Assembly: GCA_018712245.1 (NCBI GenBank) | Contig: DVHE01000022.1 | Location: 1 to 64,000 of the forward strand | DNA: 64,000 bases | Reading direction: 5' to 3' | Origin: Candidatus Avoscillospira avicola | Lineage (GTDB): Bacteria; Bacillota; Clostridia; Oscillospirales; Oscillospiraceae | In this document: one piece after another, positions 35,023 to 41,383 of the stretch | How positions within the stretch are numbered: position 1 is the first letter of the stretch | Layout of the letters: the number at the start of each line of letters is the position of its first letter | The notes under the pieces: model-generated | Told to the model about the DNA's origin: nothing | Databases searched by the model: none | What the model saw: only the letters and a program-made list of their open reading frames with translations | Position numbers and translations under genes: made by a program

Positions 35023-35051
35023 TTGACAAAACGAAAAGTGTATGATATATT
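35023..35051 (+). promoter_or_regulatory. Rightward early promoter (PR-like)
   Basis: TTGACA (35023-35028), 17 bp, TATATT (35046-35051) directly upstream of the Cro-like gene. Back-to-back with the repressor promoter, with about 20 bp between the two -35 boxes, the standard lysis/lysogeny switch layout. Confidence 0.8.
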
Positions 35052-35091
35052 GATGATGTCACCAAAAGGATTACAGCAAAGGAGGGATAAA

Positions 35092-35292
35092 ATGGTTAAC
35101 GAACAGCTTAGAAGAGAAATCAAGAAAAAATTTAAGACAGATATGGAAATGGCAGAGAAAATGGGGTGGACCAAGCAGAAATTGAGCAAAACCATCCTTG
35201 GACAAAGATGCCCGAAAGTATCTGATATCAATGCGATGAGTAATGCTCTTGAAATTCCTGTAGAAACAGTGATTTCTTTTTTTATTCAGTGA
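35092..35292 (+). CDS. Cro-like small HTH protein
   Basis: This 66-aa protein is basic with an HTH (TDMEMAEKMGWTKQKLSKTILGQRCPKVSDINAM). AAAGGAGGG precedes ATG 35092; the track start at 35020 lies in the promoter. As first gene of the rightward operon opposite the repressor, it fits the Cro role of shutting down repressor synthesis. Confidence 0.8.
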   Translation: MVNEQLRREIKKKFKTDMEMAEKMGWTKQKLSKTILGQRCPKVSDINAMSNALEIPVETVISFFIQ

Positions 35293-35359
35293 GTCACCAA
35301 TAGGTTTACTTTCTGCCGCGGAGCGGGCGGGGGTGCAACGGGGAAGGGAGGTGAAGGGG

Positions 35360-35629
35360 ATGCCATTCATTTCGGAATTTTACAGGCAGCCAAAAGTAAA
35401 GCCCCTGGCGCTGGCGCTGATTGCGGCAGCGGCAGCGGAAGGGGCAAGTTTGCATGACCTGGAAGAAGCCTATACCGTGGTCATACAGGAGTACAGGCAC
35501 GTGATCAAGAAATCAGGAGAGATCATAACGCAGTTTCGCGGCGAGGTCGAGGGAAGCTTCGAACGTGCTGAGAAAGAAATCGAAGCGTTCCGAAGAGGAC
35601 GCACCGGGATTACGGGCGAGGAAGTCTGA
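35360..35629 (+). CDS. Small phage early protein, helical
   Basis: This 89-aa protein (MPFISEFYRQPKVKPLALALIAAAAAEGASLHDLEEAYTVV) is mostly helical and has no known domain. GGAGGT lies 7 nt before ATG 35360. Its 3' half overlaps an antisense gene (35513-35722) that also has a perfect ribosome binding site, so both could be real. Confidence 0.55.
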   Translation: MPFISEFYRQPKVKPLALALIAAAAAEGASLHDLEEAYTVVIQEYRHVIKKSGEIITQFRGEVEGSFERAEKEIEAFRRGRTGITGEEV

Positions 35630-35722
35630 AAAGACAGCGTGGGTATAGGTAAGTGCCACACGCTGCTCCAATTCAGAATAATCCCCGTCAAGGGTATACG
35701 GCGGCTTTGGCATCATTGACAT
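35513..35722 (-). CDS. Small antisense-oriented phage protein
   Basis: This 69-aa product (MSMMPKPPYTLDGDYSELEQRVALTYTHAVF) starts at 35722 behind AAGGAGGTGATCTC, an ideal ribosome binding site; the track start 35755 is upstream of it. It overlaps the plus-strand ORF 35360-35629 by 117 nt. No domain recognised. Confidence 0.55.
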   Translation of the reverse strand: MSMMPKPPYTLDGDYSELEQRVALTYTHAVFSDFLARNPGASSSERFDFFLSTFEASLDLAAKLRYDLS

Positions 35723-35793
35723 GAGATCACCTCCTTTCAATCCACATTCTACCATGGAATTGGAAGGGGTGCAATGGAGAAGGGGGAAAACCT

Positions 35794-36174
35794 ATGAATG
35801 CTGTTGAAGAGCTTATTGAGATGGGCTATCCGAAGAAGATCAAAGGGAACGGAGGATACGAAGCCGTGTTGGTAGGCGTTCAGCCGCTTTTGGATGGAGA
35901 GGTCGCTGGCGTGTATCGCTATCCTGGTGGAGACGCAGTCCATCACATTTCGGAAATCAATGCTTTCTTTGCGAAGGTGGATATTCGGGACAGCTTGAAG
36001 CTGTACTTGGATGCGCACGACGTGGTACAGGCGCAGCTGGCAGCAGCAGCCGGGATGACGCGGCAGAAGCTGAACGCGGCGCTGCACAAGCAGCGGAAGC
36101 TGGATGCCAACGAGCTGCTGCGGATTTGCGATGTGCTGGAGATCAGCGCGGACGATCTGTGGTGCCAGACATAA
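35794..36174 (+). CDS. HTH phage regulator
   Basis: This 126-aa protein has an N-terminal alpha/beta part (about 65 residues) and a C-terminal Cro/CI-type HTH (VVQAQLAAAAGMTRQKLNAALHKQRKLDANELLRICDVLEISADDLW). The N-terminal half resembles small HicB-like antitoxin folds by eye, which would fit a regulator, but this is uncertain. GAGAAGGGGG precedes the ATG. Confidence 0.65.
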   Translation: MNAVEELIEMGYPKKIKGNGGYEAVLVGVQPLLDGEVAGVYRYPGGDAVHHISEINAFFAKVDIRDSLKLYLDAHDVVQAQLAAAAGMTRQKLNAALHKQRKLDANELLRICDVLEISADDLWCQT

Positions 36175-36213
36175 ACATACCGCCAGGGCGGGAAGCCGAG
36201 GCGGTACGTCCGG

Positions 36214-36381
36214 TCAGTCCGGCATATCAGGGAAGAGACGGTGCGCTTCCTCTTTGTGGGGTTCGTCATAGCCGAAATTCAGAAGCATCAGCCGGCGTTC
36301 TTCATCTGACACGGCGCGATTGAAATCGTGGAGTTCCGATTTAATCCAACCGTCCGGCCTGAAAAACGGGTACCTGTCCAT
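36214..36381 (-). CDS. Small phage protein missed by the ORF track
   Basis: This 55-aa ORF, MDRYPFFRPDGWIKSELHDF..., has an ideal ribosome binding site (AAAGGAGGTGACCAAT) before ATG 36381, ending TGA at 36214. It is acidic, with good codon composition for this genome (ELHDFNRAVSDEERRLMLLNF). Function unknown. It is on the opposite strand to the early operon, like 35513-35722. Confidence 0.6.
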   Translation of the reverse strand: MDRYPFFRPDGWIKSELHDFNRAVSDEERRLMLLNFGYDEPHKEEAHRLFPDMPD

Positions 36382-36520
36382 ATTGGTCACCTCCTTTCGC
36401 GGGGGAGGGGAGCAACGGGACGAGGCGCGGGGAGGGACAGCAAGGCAATGCCTTGCAAAACGAGTATATCACGAAATGTATCGAATAACAAGACGAGCGG
36501 ATAGAGGGAGGGGACGGGCA

Positions 36521-36856
36521 ATGGCACGGAAACGGGTAACGGCCCGGGGGCTGGAGCAGATGGGATACCAGGGGTTCCAGCAGACGAGCAGCGGAGAGGC
36601 GGTGGAGGCGCCGTGGGCGCTGGAATTCATCGCCATGGCGGCCAACAGCTGCCCGGGGTCGCTGCGGTTCAGCCGGGACACGGAGGCGCGGCAGGTTCGC
36701 GTGGACTACACCCAGGAGAACGAAGAGAAGGGCGTGACGGTGCGGTTTTTCGCCGTGCGGAAAATGCTGGAGCATGAGGTAAAGAGAGGAGGTGAGGAGC
36801 ATGGAGCAGCTGACGGAGCGGGGGAAGAAGTTGGTGGAGGATATTCTGAGCGCTAG
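36521..36856 (+). CDS. Phage early protein of unknown function
   Basis: 111 aa, MARKRVTARGLEQMGYQGFQQ..., with ATG 36521 after AGGGAGGGGAC. The first about 88 residues look like a normal fold (VRVDYTQENEEKGVTVRFFAVRKMLEHEV); the last 20 or so residues overlap the next gene in another frame and are low complexity. The track start 36320 is upstream without support. Confidence 0.6.
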   Translation: MARKRVTARGLEQMGYQGFQQTSSGEAVEAPWALEFIAMAANSCPGSLRFSRDTEARQVRVDYTQENEEKGVTVRFFAVRKMLEHEVKRGGEEHGAADGAGEEVGGGYSER

Positions 36857-36959
36857 CAAAAAGCTGCCGGAGGAGCGGCAGTACACGCTATTGGGTGTGG
36901 CCATCGGCATGGGGCTGGAGCCGGTGCAGAAGGAGACGATGGAAGGCAAGAGCGCATGA
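36801..36959 (+). CDS. Small phage protein missed by the ORF track
   Basis: 52 aa, MEQLTERGKKLVEDILSAS..., with ATG 36801 behind AGAGGAGGTGAGG. It is helical and ends LGVAIGMGLEPVQKETMEGKSA. It overlaps the 3' end of the previous ORF and the start of the next (ATGA), typical of a compact early operon. Confidence 0.65.
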   Translation: MEQLTERGKKLVEDILSASKKLPEERQYTLLGVAIGMGLEPVQKETMEGKSA

Positions 36960-37123
36960 GTTATGGATACCACGCTACCATCCGAGCGGATTGGCCGGGC
37001 GTTGGTGCTTTCGGGGCGCTGATGGCCAGGCTGATCCGCCGGGGGCGGCGGGGCGAATACAAGGAAATGCTGGAAAGGAGCATGAAACATGAAACACACA
37101 GGGATGACCAGACCGGTGGATGA
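36956..37123 (+). CDS. Possible small phage ORF
   Basis: 55 aa, MSYGYHATIRADWPGVGAFG..., whose ATG overlaps the previous TGA. The ribosome binding site is weak (AAGGCAAGAG) and it overlaps the next gene by 35 nt. It may be translated by coupling. Basic central segment (RLIRRGRRGEYKEML); no domain. Confidence 0.4.
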   Translation: MSYGYHATIRADWPGVGAFGALMARLIRRGRRGEYKEMLERSMKHETHRDDQTGG

Positions 37124-37346
37124 TTTGGGACGGATTGTCATTCCCAAGGAGCTGCGGGACAGCATGGACATCCGGCCGACGGATCGGATGGAATTCTGGA
37201 TGACGGATGCGGGCATGGTGCTGCGGAAGGCGGAAGAGCGGTGCGCGGTGTGCGGCGGCGTGCATGGCGATATGCTGGACGTGGACGGCATGAAGTTCTG
37301 CCGGGTATGCGCCAGGAAGATTTCCAAGAAGCTAAGAACCGAATAG
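37089..37346 (+). CDS. AbrB/SpoVT-type regulator with a C-terminal zinc-ribbon-like motif
   Basis: This 85-aa protein has an N-terminal swapped-hairpin AbrB domain (RPVDDLGRIVIPKELRDSMDIRPTDRMEFW) and a C-terminal Cys set CAVCGG...FCRVCARKI that could bind zinc. AbrB-like proteins act as transition-state regulators or antitoxins; no toxin gene is adjacent. Prophages commonly carry such proteins to modulate host or early promoters. Confidence 0.8.
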   Translation: MKHTGMTRPVDDLGRIVIPKELRDSMDIRPTDRMEFWMTDAGMVLRKAEERCAVCGGVHGDMLDVDGMKFCRVCARKISKKLRTE

Positions 37347-37391
37347 GACGAACCGGCGGCGGAATAGGATGGACCGAAAGGGGTGTTGACC

Positions 37392-37700
37392 ATGGCAAGG
37401 AAGCAAGAGCCGATCCGCACGGTATCGTATGTACATATGGGCGATCAGCTGGTATGCACGGACGATTTGACGCCGGAGCAGAAGCAGCGGCTGGGGACCT
37501 GGATCAAAAAAACATGGCTCAACGAACTATTCCGCGGCCAGGCAGAATTCTTCGAGGAAGGAGCGGAACGGCATGGAGCAGAAAGCGGCGAACGGGTTCC
37601 GGGCGAACACCGTGGCGCAGTTCAAAATCGGGATATGGCTGGACGAGATGGGGATCTCCGTGGAGGACTTATGGGCGCTGGAGCCGACGGCGCCCAATGA
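37392..37700 (+). CDS. Small phage protein, probable shorter true product
   Basis: MARKQEPIRTVSYVHMGDQL... (about 102 aa open). The first about 60 residues (to FRGQAEFFEEGAERHG) look real; the rest is Gly/Arg-rich and overlaps the next gene in another frame, so an ancestral stop may have been lost. ATG 37392 is used; the track start 37383 is a few codons earlier. Confidence 0.55.
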   Translation: MARKQEPIRTVSYVHMGDQLVCTDDLTPEQKQRLGTWIKKTWLNELFRGQAEFFEEGAERHGAESGERVPGEHRGAVQNRDMAGRDGDLRGGLMGAGADGAQ

Positions 37701-37785
37701 GGTACGGGTTGTCAACGCCATCGGCCAGCGCATGGTGGTACGGTGGGAGGACGATCACGCGAGGATCATCCCGCAGGCACGATAA
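37573..37785 (+). CDS. Small phage protein
   Basis: 70 aa, MEQKAANGFRANTVAQFKIGIWLDEMGISVEDLWALEPT..., behind GAGGAAGGAG. The middle (IGIWLDEMGISVEDLWALEP) looks like a small helical regulator. It overlaps the previous ORF by 128 nt and ends 5 nt before a tRNA-like gene. Function unknown. Confidence 0.55.
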   Translation: MEQKAANGFRANTVAQFKIGIWLDEMGISVEDLWALEPTAPNEVRVVNAIGQRMVVRWEDDHARIIPQAR

Positions 37786-37790
37786 TTCGG

Positions 37791-37866
37791 GCAGGGGAGG
37801 CGCGTACGGATGCGCGGCGGCGTGAAGAACCGACGGCAGATGGTTCGAATCCATCCCCCTGCACCA
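37791..37866 (+). tRNA. tRNA-Phe(GAA)-like gene with a degenerate anticodon stem
   Basis: 76 nt. Acceptor GCAGGGG/CCCCTGC (7/7), D stem GCGC/GCGC with a GG-containing loop, T arm GATGG-TTCGAAT-CCATC (5/5), encoded CCA (37864-37866). The anticodon arm aligns as GCGGC-GTGAAGA-ACCGA, anticodon GAA, with mismatches at the first and last stem pairs. It may be a decayed or diverged phage tRNA; two intact tRNA-Gly genes follow within 640 bp. Confidence 0.6.
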
Positions 37867-37891
37867 TGGATCAAATTCAAAGGAGGACAGG

Positions 37892-38185
37892 ATGATTAAG
37901 GCAATCATAGAAAGAAGCGACGGGGAAGTAACTGTCAATGTGGAATTTGAAGGCAGTATGACAGAACTCCTATCTGATACGACATTCCTGGCCCGGGCAA
38001 TCGCGAAGGATTTGGAAAAGCAGAAGCCGGGATACGGCAGGGCGTATTTGGACGGGCTGCGGATGGGAATGCGCCTGGGCCTGTTCAGCCTGGAACTGCC
38101 GGAGGACCCGCCGGCGGGGCCTTGCCCGCAGGGGCCGGAGGGAGAACCGGGGGGACTGGAAGAGAAGGAAAACACGGGCGGCTGA
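37892..38185 (+). CDS. Small phage protein
   Basis: 97 aa, MIKAIIERSDGEVTVNVEFEGSMTELLSDTTFLARAIAKDL..., behind CAAAGGAGGACAGG. An N-terminal beta/alpha fold is followed by a Pro/Gly-rich tail. Its stop codon lies within repeat C1a (CGGGCGGCTGACAGCCGCCCG), so the repeat supplies the stop. Found in the tRNA gap; function unknown. Confidence 0.6.
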   Translation: MIKAIIERSDGEVTVNVEFEGSMTELLSDTTFLARAIAKDLEKQKPGYGRAYLDGLRMGMRLGLFSLELPEDPPAGPCPQGPEGEPGGLEEKENTGG

Positions 38186-38240
38186 CAGCCGCCCGGACGG
38201 GTAAGAGAATTGCGGGCCGATGTGGGCATCGGCCCCTACA
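38176..38240. repeat. Repeat family C, copies C1a and C1b
   Basis: C1a: CGGGCGGCTGACAGCCGCCCG (38176-38196). C1b: GCGGGCCGATGTGGGCATCGGCCCCTACA (38212-38240). Family C is a GC-rich perfect stem followed by CCCTACR; the stem sequence varies by copy (GGCGGCTxATAGCCGCC, GACGCGCGATGCGCGC, GGGCCGATGTGGGCATCGGCCC). Confidence 0.8.
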
Positions 38241-38252
38241 AGACGAAGATAT

Positions 38253-38326
38253 GCGGATATGGTGTAATGGCAGCACAGCAGCTTCCCAAGCTGCGGGCGC
38301 GGGTTCGATCCCCGTTATCCGCTCCA
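38253..38326 (+). tRNA. tRNA-Gly(CCC)
   Basis: Acceptor GCGGATA/TATCCGC, anticodon arm GCAGC-TTCCCAA-GCTGC (anticodon CCC), T arm with TTCGATC, and encoded CCA. A CCGCCGG/CCGGCGG hairpin follows directly. Confidence 0.92.
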
Positions 38327-38429
38327 CCGCCGGTTGGGCATGGCCGGCGGCCCTTTCCAAACGCCCCAGCCGCGCCGGAGTGACGGGGTGTGCGCCGAAA
38401 GGCGTGGACCGGTGCGGACTAGCATATGC

Positions 38430-38502
38430 GCGTGTGGTGTAGGCGGAAACACGGCGGCCTTCCAAGCCGCCTTCGCGGGTTCGAGGCCCGTCACGCGCTC
38501 CA
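38430..38502 (+). tRNA. tRNA-Gly(TCC)
   Basis: Acceptor GCGTGTG/CACGCGC with one G-U pair, anticodon arm GGCGGC-CTTCCAA-GCCGCC (anticodon TCC), T arm with TTCGAGG, encoded CCA. It is followed by the same CACCGCCGG..CCGGCGG hairpin as the first tRNA-Gly, suggesting tandem duplication. Both read glycine codons that are common in the collagen-like phage fibre gene. Confidence 0.9.
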
Positions 38503-38843
38503 CCGCCGGCGTGGACAGGCCGGCGGGTCCTCCCTTACTTGCATGAACGTCCCGGGGAACGAGGCGATGGGACGTGCGCTGCGGACACAGTGTGGATCGT
38601 TCCCACCCCGGCCCCTGCGGGGGCCGGGAGATAGATCGTGCATACAACCCAGAGGAACAACCCCTCAGTCAGCCTTCGGCTGACAGCTCCCCTTTCACAG
38701 GGGAGCCAGGCGGGCGGCTGATAGCCGCCCCTACGAGGTGCGAGGCATTTATGTGGGCGCATAAGGTGCGGTGGGAGGCAGAACAGAAATATTGAGAATA
38801 ACGCAGTCCTGGTGGGCTGCGATTTTTTGAAAGGAGCTTTGCT
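38503..38843. repeat. Gene-free gap with repeat copies A2 and C2
   Basis: It holds the hairpin after tRNA-Gly(TCC), a CCCCGGCCCC/GGGGCCGGG-like stem near 38600-38625, family A copy A2 (38658-38707) and family C copy C2 (38710-38735). No gene is supported; the track ORFs here are repeat translations. Confidence 0.7.
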
Positions 38844-39149
38844 ATGACGGATGTGGAACGGATCACCATGGAGAACCAGGAGCGGGTGCGCTTTGCGCGG
38901 GAGATCGATTGGAACAACCGGCGGGAATATCTGCTGGAGGTGAAGCGGCAGAAGGAGATGCGGAGGCGGCGCGTCGAGCAGAGATTTCGGCGAGGCATGG
39001 AGATCGCGGCATGGGCGTTTGTGGGAGCCGGTGCTGCCATGGCTGGGGTTGCAGTACACGCCGAGGCCTGGGGGCTGATGACGGCGGCAGGCGTGTGGTT
39101 TGCGCTGGCGGCCATCGCGGCCATGTTTACCGGGAAGGGTACGGACTGA
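38844..39149 (+). CDS. Small phage membrane protein
   Basis: 101 aa: an Arg/Glu-rich helical N-terminal half (about residues 1-50, likely coiled coil) and two C-terminal membrane helices (AAWAFVGAGAAMAGVAV, LMTAAGVWFALAAIAAMF). AAAGGAG precedes ATG 38844. Membrane association with a long charged cytoplasmic stem; role unknown. Confidence 0.65.
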   Translation: MTDVERITMENQERVRFAREIDWNNRREYLLEVKRQKEMRRRRVEQRFRRGMEIAAWAFVGAGAAMAGVAVHAEAWGLMTAAGVWFALAAIAAMFTGKGTD

Positions 39150-39268
39150 TGGGCAGCGCGGCGCGGCTGGTGCGCGGGGATCAGCAAAAGCAGATTGTAA
39201 AGCGCATCGAAGGGATGGCCGGGATTGCTGGGCGTGGAGGCAGATATTCAGTATGGGAGGGAAACACA

Positions 39269-39448
39269 GTGAGCAGGCAGAAAAATATGCGTAGGATTTC
39301 GGTTTTAGTAACGGCGCAGACGGCGCACAACCTGGGGAGGCTGGCGGCCATGGACGGCGGGAATGAGGGCCGCGTGATCGACAAACTTGTCCGGGACAGG
39401 ATGGTGATGCTCAAAGAGGCGGAGCGGATGGTGCGGCGGCATGAGTAA
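39269..39448 (+). CDS. Small phage protein, ribbon-helix-helix-like
   Basis: GTG 39269 follows GGGAGGG and gives 59 aa (SRQKNMRRISVLVTAQTAHNLGRLAAMDGG...). A beta strand followed by two helices resembles RHH repressors (RRISVLVTAQTAHNLGRLA). The longer ORF from ATG 39149 lacks a ribosome binding site and has poor composition. Possible DNA-binding protein. Confidence 0.55.
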   Translation: MSRQKNMRRISVLVTAQTAHNLGRLAAMDGGNEGRVIDKLVRDRMVMLKEAERMVRRHE

Positions 39449-39725
39449 TGGGAATTGGAAACTGCTGTACAACGACAAACGGCGATGCAGGATTTTTGCC
39501 TGCAAAAAGGAGAGGGGCGGTTTATGCTGCGCGGACTGCGCACGGGAAGACTGCAACAAGCGGTGTTTGAATTCGCCGGATCGGTGCGGGCAGGTAATCC
39601 GGCGGCAGCCGAAGGAAAAGGACGCGGAACAGCAGACGAAGACCGCTGCGGCACGGGAACATTTTTACAGTGAAAAAGACGATGCCTGGGAGACCAGGGC
39701 GTACACGAGAAAAAGGAGAATCTGA
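39441..39725 (+). CDS. Cys-rich small phage protein
   Basis: 94 aa; ATG 39441 overlaps the end of the previous gene. The N-terminal half holds a cysteine cluster (CRIFACKKERGGLCCADCAREDCNKRCLNS) likely to bind zinc; the C-terminal half is charged. Function unknown. Confidence 0.6.
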   Translation: MSNGNWKLLYNDKRRCRIFACKKERGGLCCADCAREDCNKRCLNSPDRCGQVIRRQPKEKDAEQQTKTAAAREHFYSEKDDAWETRAYTRKRRI

Positions 39726-39727
39726 AA

Positions 39728-39985
39728 ATGTCATACCTAAAAGAAAAACACGGGATCATTCTTCTGGGAAAGACCCCTGAGGGGACGTGTCCAATGTGTG
39801 CTGTGGCACACGATAAAGAAATGCCTCACAATCGGGACAGTTTAGTGTATCAATATAAGTTTTATGACGAAAATGGGAGATGGCCTACATGGCGGGATGC
39901 CATGGCCCATTGTCCGGAAAATATTAAGGCATATTGGACACAAGCACTTGAAGCGCGCGGCGTCAACGTAGATGGAGGAAGTTGA
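39728..39985 (+). CDS. Small phage protein with a CxxC motif
   Basis: 85 aa, MSYLKEKHGIILLGKTPEGTCPMCAVAHDKEMPHN..., behind AAAAAGGAG. CPMCAVAHD and later His/Cys suggest a small zinc-binding fold. No known family recognised. Confidence 0.65.
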   Translation: MSYLKEKHGIILLGKTPEGTCPMCAVAHDKEMPHNRDSLVYQYKFYDENGRWPTWRDAMAHCPENIKAYWTQALEARGVNVDGGS

Positions 39986-39987
39986 GC

Positions 39988-40308
39988 ATGGACGAGCTGA
40001 CCATGGAACAGTGGGAAATGGGCATCTATGAGGATGCCGTGGAGACCTGGGGCCGGGAAGCCCAGCTGATGAAAGCCGCCGAGGAGCTGAGCGAACTGGC
40101 GGCGGCGATCAACCGCCTCCTGTGCTGCGAAAAGTCTGGGTACCGGAGCCGGGAAGAGGTCATGGCGGAGCTGCAGGGAGAGTGGGCCGACGCTGAGATC
40201 ATGCTCAACCAGCTCCATGTGATGCTGGATATGGACGACGAGGTCTATATCGGCAAGCTGGAGGCGCTGGAGGAGAAGATCCGGAAGGCGCGGGAGAATG
40301 CGGGATGA
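39988..40308 (+). CDS. MazG-like nucleotide pyrophosphohydrolase-type protein
   Basis: This 106-aa all-helical protein has the MazG-type metal-binding pattern: KAAEELSELAAAINRLL (EExxE-like) and ELQGEWADAEIMLNQL (ExxD-like). Such phage enzymes hydrolyse NTPs or modulate ppGpp and nucleotide pools. ATG 39988 lies 8 nt after GGAGG; the track TTG start (39982) is too close. It overlaps the Dam-type gene by ATGA. Confidence 0.75.
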   Translation: MDELTMEQWEMGIYEDAVETWGREAQLMKAAEELSELAAAINRLLCCEKSGYRSREEVMAELQGEWADAEIMLNQLHVMLDMDDEVYIGKLEALEEKIRKARENAG

Positions 40309-41126
40309 AAGCCGTGTTCCGATATCCAGGAAGCAAATGGTCCATAGCAGAGTGGATCATCAGCCATTTCCCGGAAGGGTACGAGAAAATGGTGTATCTG
40401 GAGCCGTTTCTTGGGAGCGGGGCTGTGTTCTTCAACAAACAGCCCGGGGCAGTGGAGACGATCAACGATCTTGACGGAGATGTGGTAAATCTATTCCGCG
40501 TTTTACGGGAGCGCCCGGAAGAGCTGAAACGGGAATTAGAATTGACTCCATACAGCCGGGAGGAATATGACAGCGCTTTTGAGCCTTGCGATGATGAACT
40601 AGAACGGGCAAGACGGTTTATGGTTCGCACGACGCAGGCAATTGGAGCCAAGATGAACGGGAAATGCGGCTGGAGAAACCACAAACAGATGAAAATCGGT
40701 GGAACTGCCTGCAAGTGGGCTGGGATTACGGACGTGATTGACGAGGCAGCCAAACGGCTGCGAGGGAATACATCGAACTTGGTTCAAATTGAGCGGATGG
40801 ACGCGCTTCGGCTCATAGAGCGATACAACAATCGGGATGTGCTGATGTATGTCGATCCGCCATATGTGAGATCGACCAGGAAATCCGGTAGGCTTTACCG
40901 GAATGAGATGGACGATGCCCAGCAGGAAGAACTTCTTCGGATATTGTCAGAGACAAAGGCAAAGGTTGTATTGTCCGGCTATGACAATGCACTTTACAAT
41001 GATGCGCTCAGCGGGTGGCGAAAGGATCAGACGATGTCACAGACTACGTCAACAGTTATGGCTGTAGAGACGATATGGATGAACTACGAGCCGCCGGCGG
41101 AGCAGATGGAGGTGGACTTCGGATGA
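40305..41126 (+). CDS. D12-class N6-adenine DNA methyltransferase (Dam-like)
   Basis: This 273-aa protein has FRYPGSKW (motif X), VYLEPFLGSGAVFFNK (AdoMet motif I), and MYVDPPYVRST (DPPY catalytic motif IV). It transfers methyl groups from AdoMet to adenine N6, probably protecting phage DNA or modulating expression. There is no cognate endonuclease adjacent. It starts by ATGA overlap with the MazG-like gene. Confidence 0.92.
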   Translation: MKAVFRYPGSKWSIAEWIISHFPEGYEKMVYLEPFLGSGAVFFNKQPGAVETINDLDGDVVNLFRVLRERPEELKRELELTPYSREEYDSAFEPCDDELERARRFMVRTTQAIGAKMNGKCGWRNHKQMKIGGTACKWAGITDVIDEAAKRLRGNTSNLVQIERMDALRLIERYNNRDVLMYVDPPYVRSTRKSGRLYRNEMDDAQQEELLRILSETKAKVVLSGYDNALYNDALSGWRKDQTMSQTTSTVMAVETIWMNYEPPAEQMEVDFG

Positions 41127-41383
41127 AGTTTTCCAATGTGGCCGCTGTGGCGGCGCAGTATCGGAGAAAAGCGGAGCGGGATGGAGGGAAACGGCGTGGC
41201 GCTGACGCATTTAAGCCTGTTCACCGGGATCGGCGGCCTGGACCTGGCGGCGGAAATGGCCGGGTTTCGGACCGTGGGGCAGTGCGAGTGGGCAGACTAT
41301 CCGACAAAGGTGCTGGAAAAGCACTGGCCGGCGGTGCCGCGGTGGCGGGACATCCGGACGCTGACGTCGGAGAGTTTCTATGA
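41123..41383 (+). CDS. Short ORF between the two methyltransferases, doubtful
   Basis: 86 aa, [26 protein letters not shown]..., starting by ATGA overlap with the Dam-like stop and with GGAGGTGG 8 nt upstream. Only about 25 residues precede overlap with the C5 methyltransferase in another frame, and the rest is Gly/Arg-rich. Probably a truncated remnant or a short leader. Confidence 0.3.
   Translation: MKFSNVAAVAAQYRRKAERDGGKRRGADAFKPVHRDRRPGPGGGNGRVSDRGAVRVGRLSDKGAGKALAGGAAVAGHPDADVGEFL

Noticed and set aside
38327-38429. Possible third tRNA between the two tRNA-Gly genes
   Set aside because: Only a CCGCCGG/CCGGCGG hairpin and unstructured DNA; no acceptor or T-arm pair.
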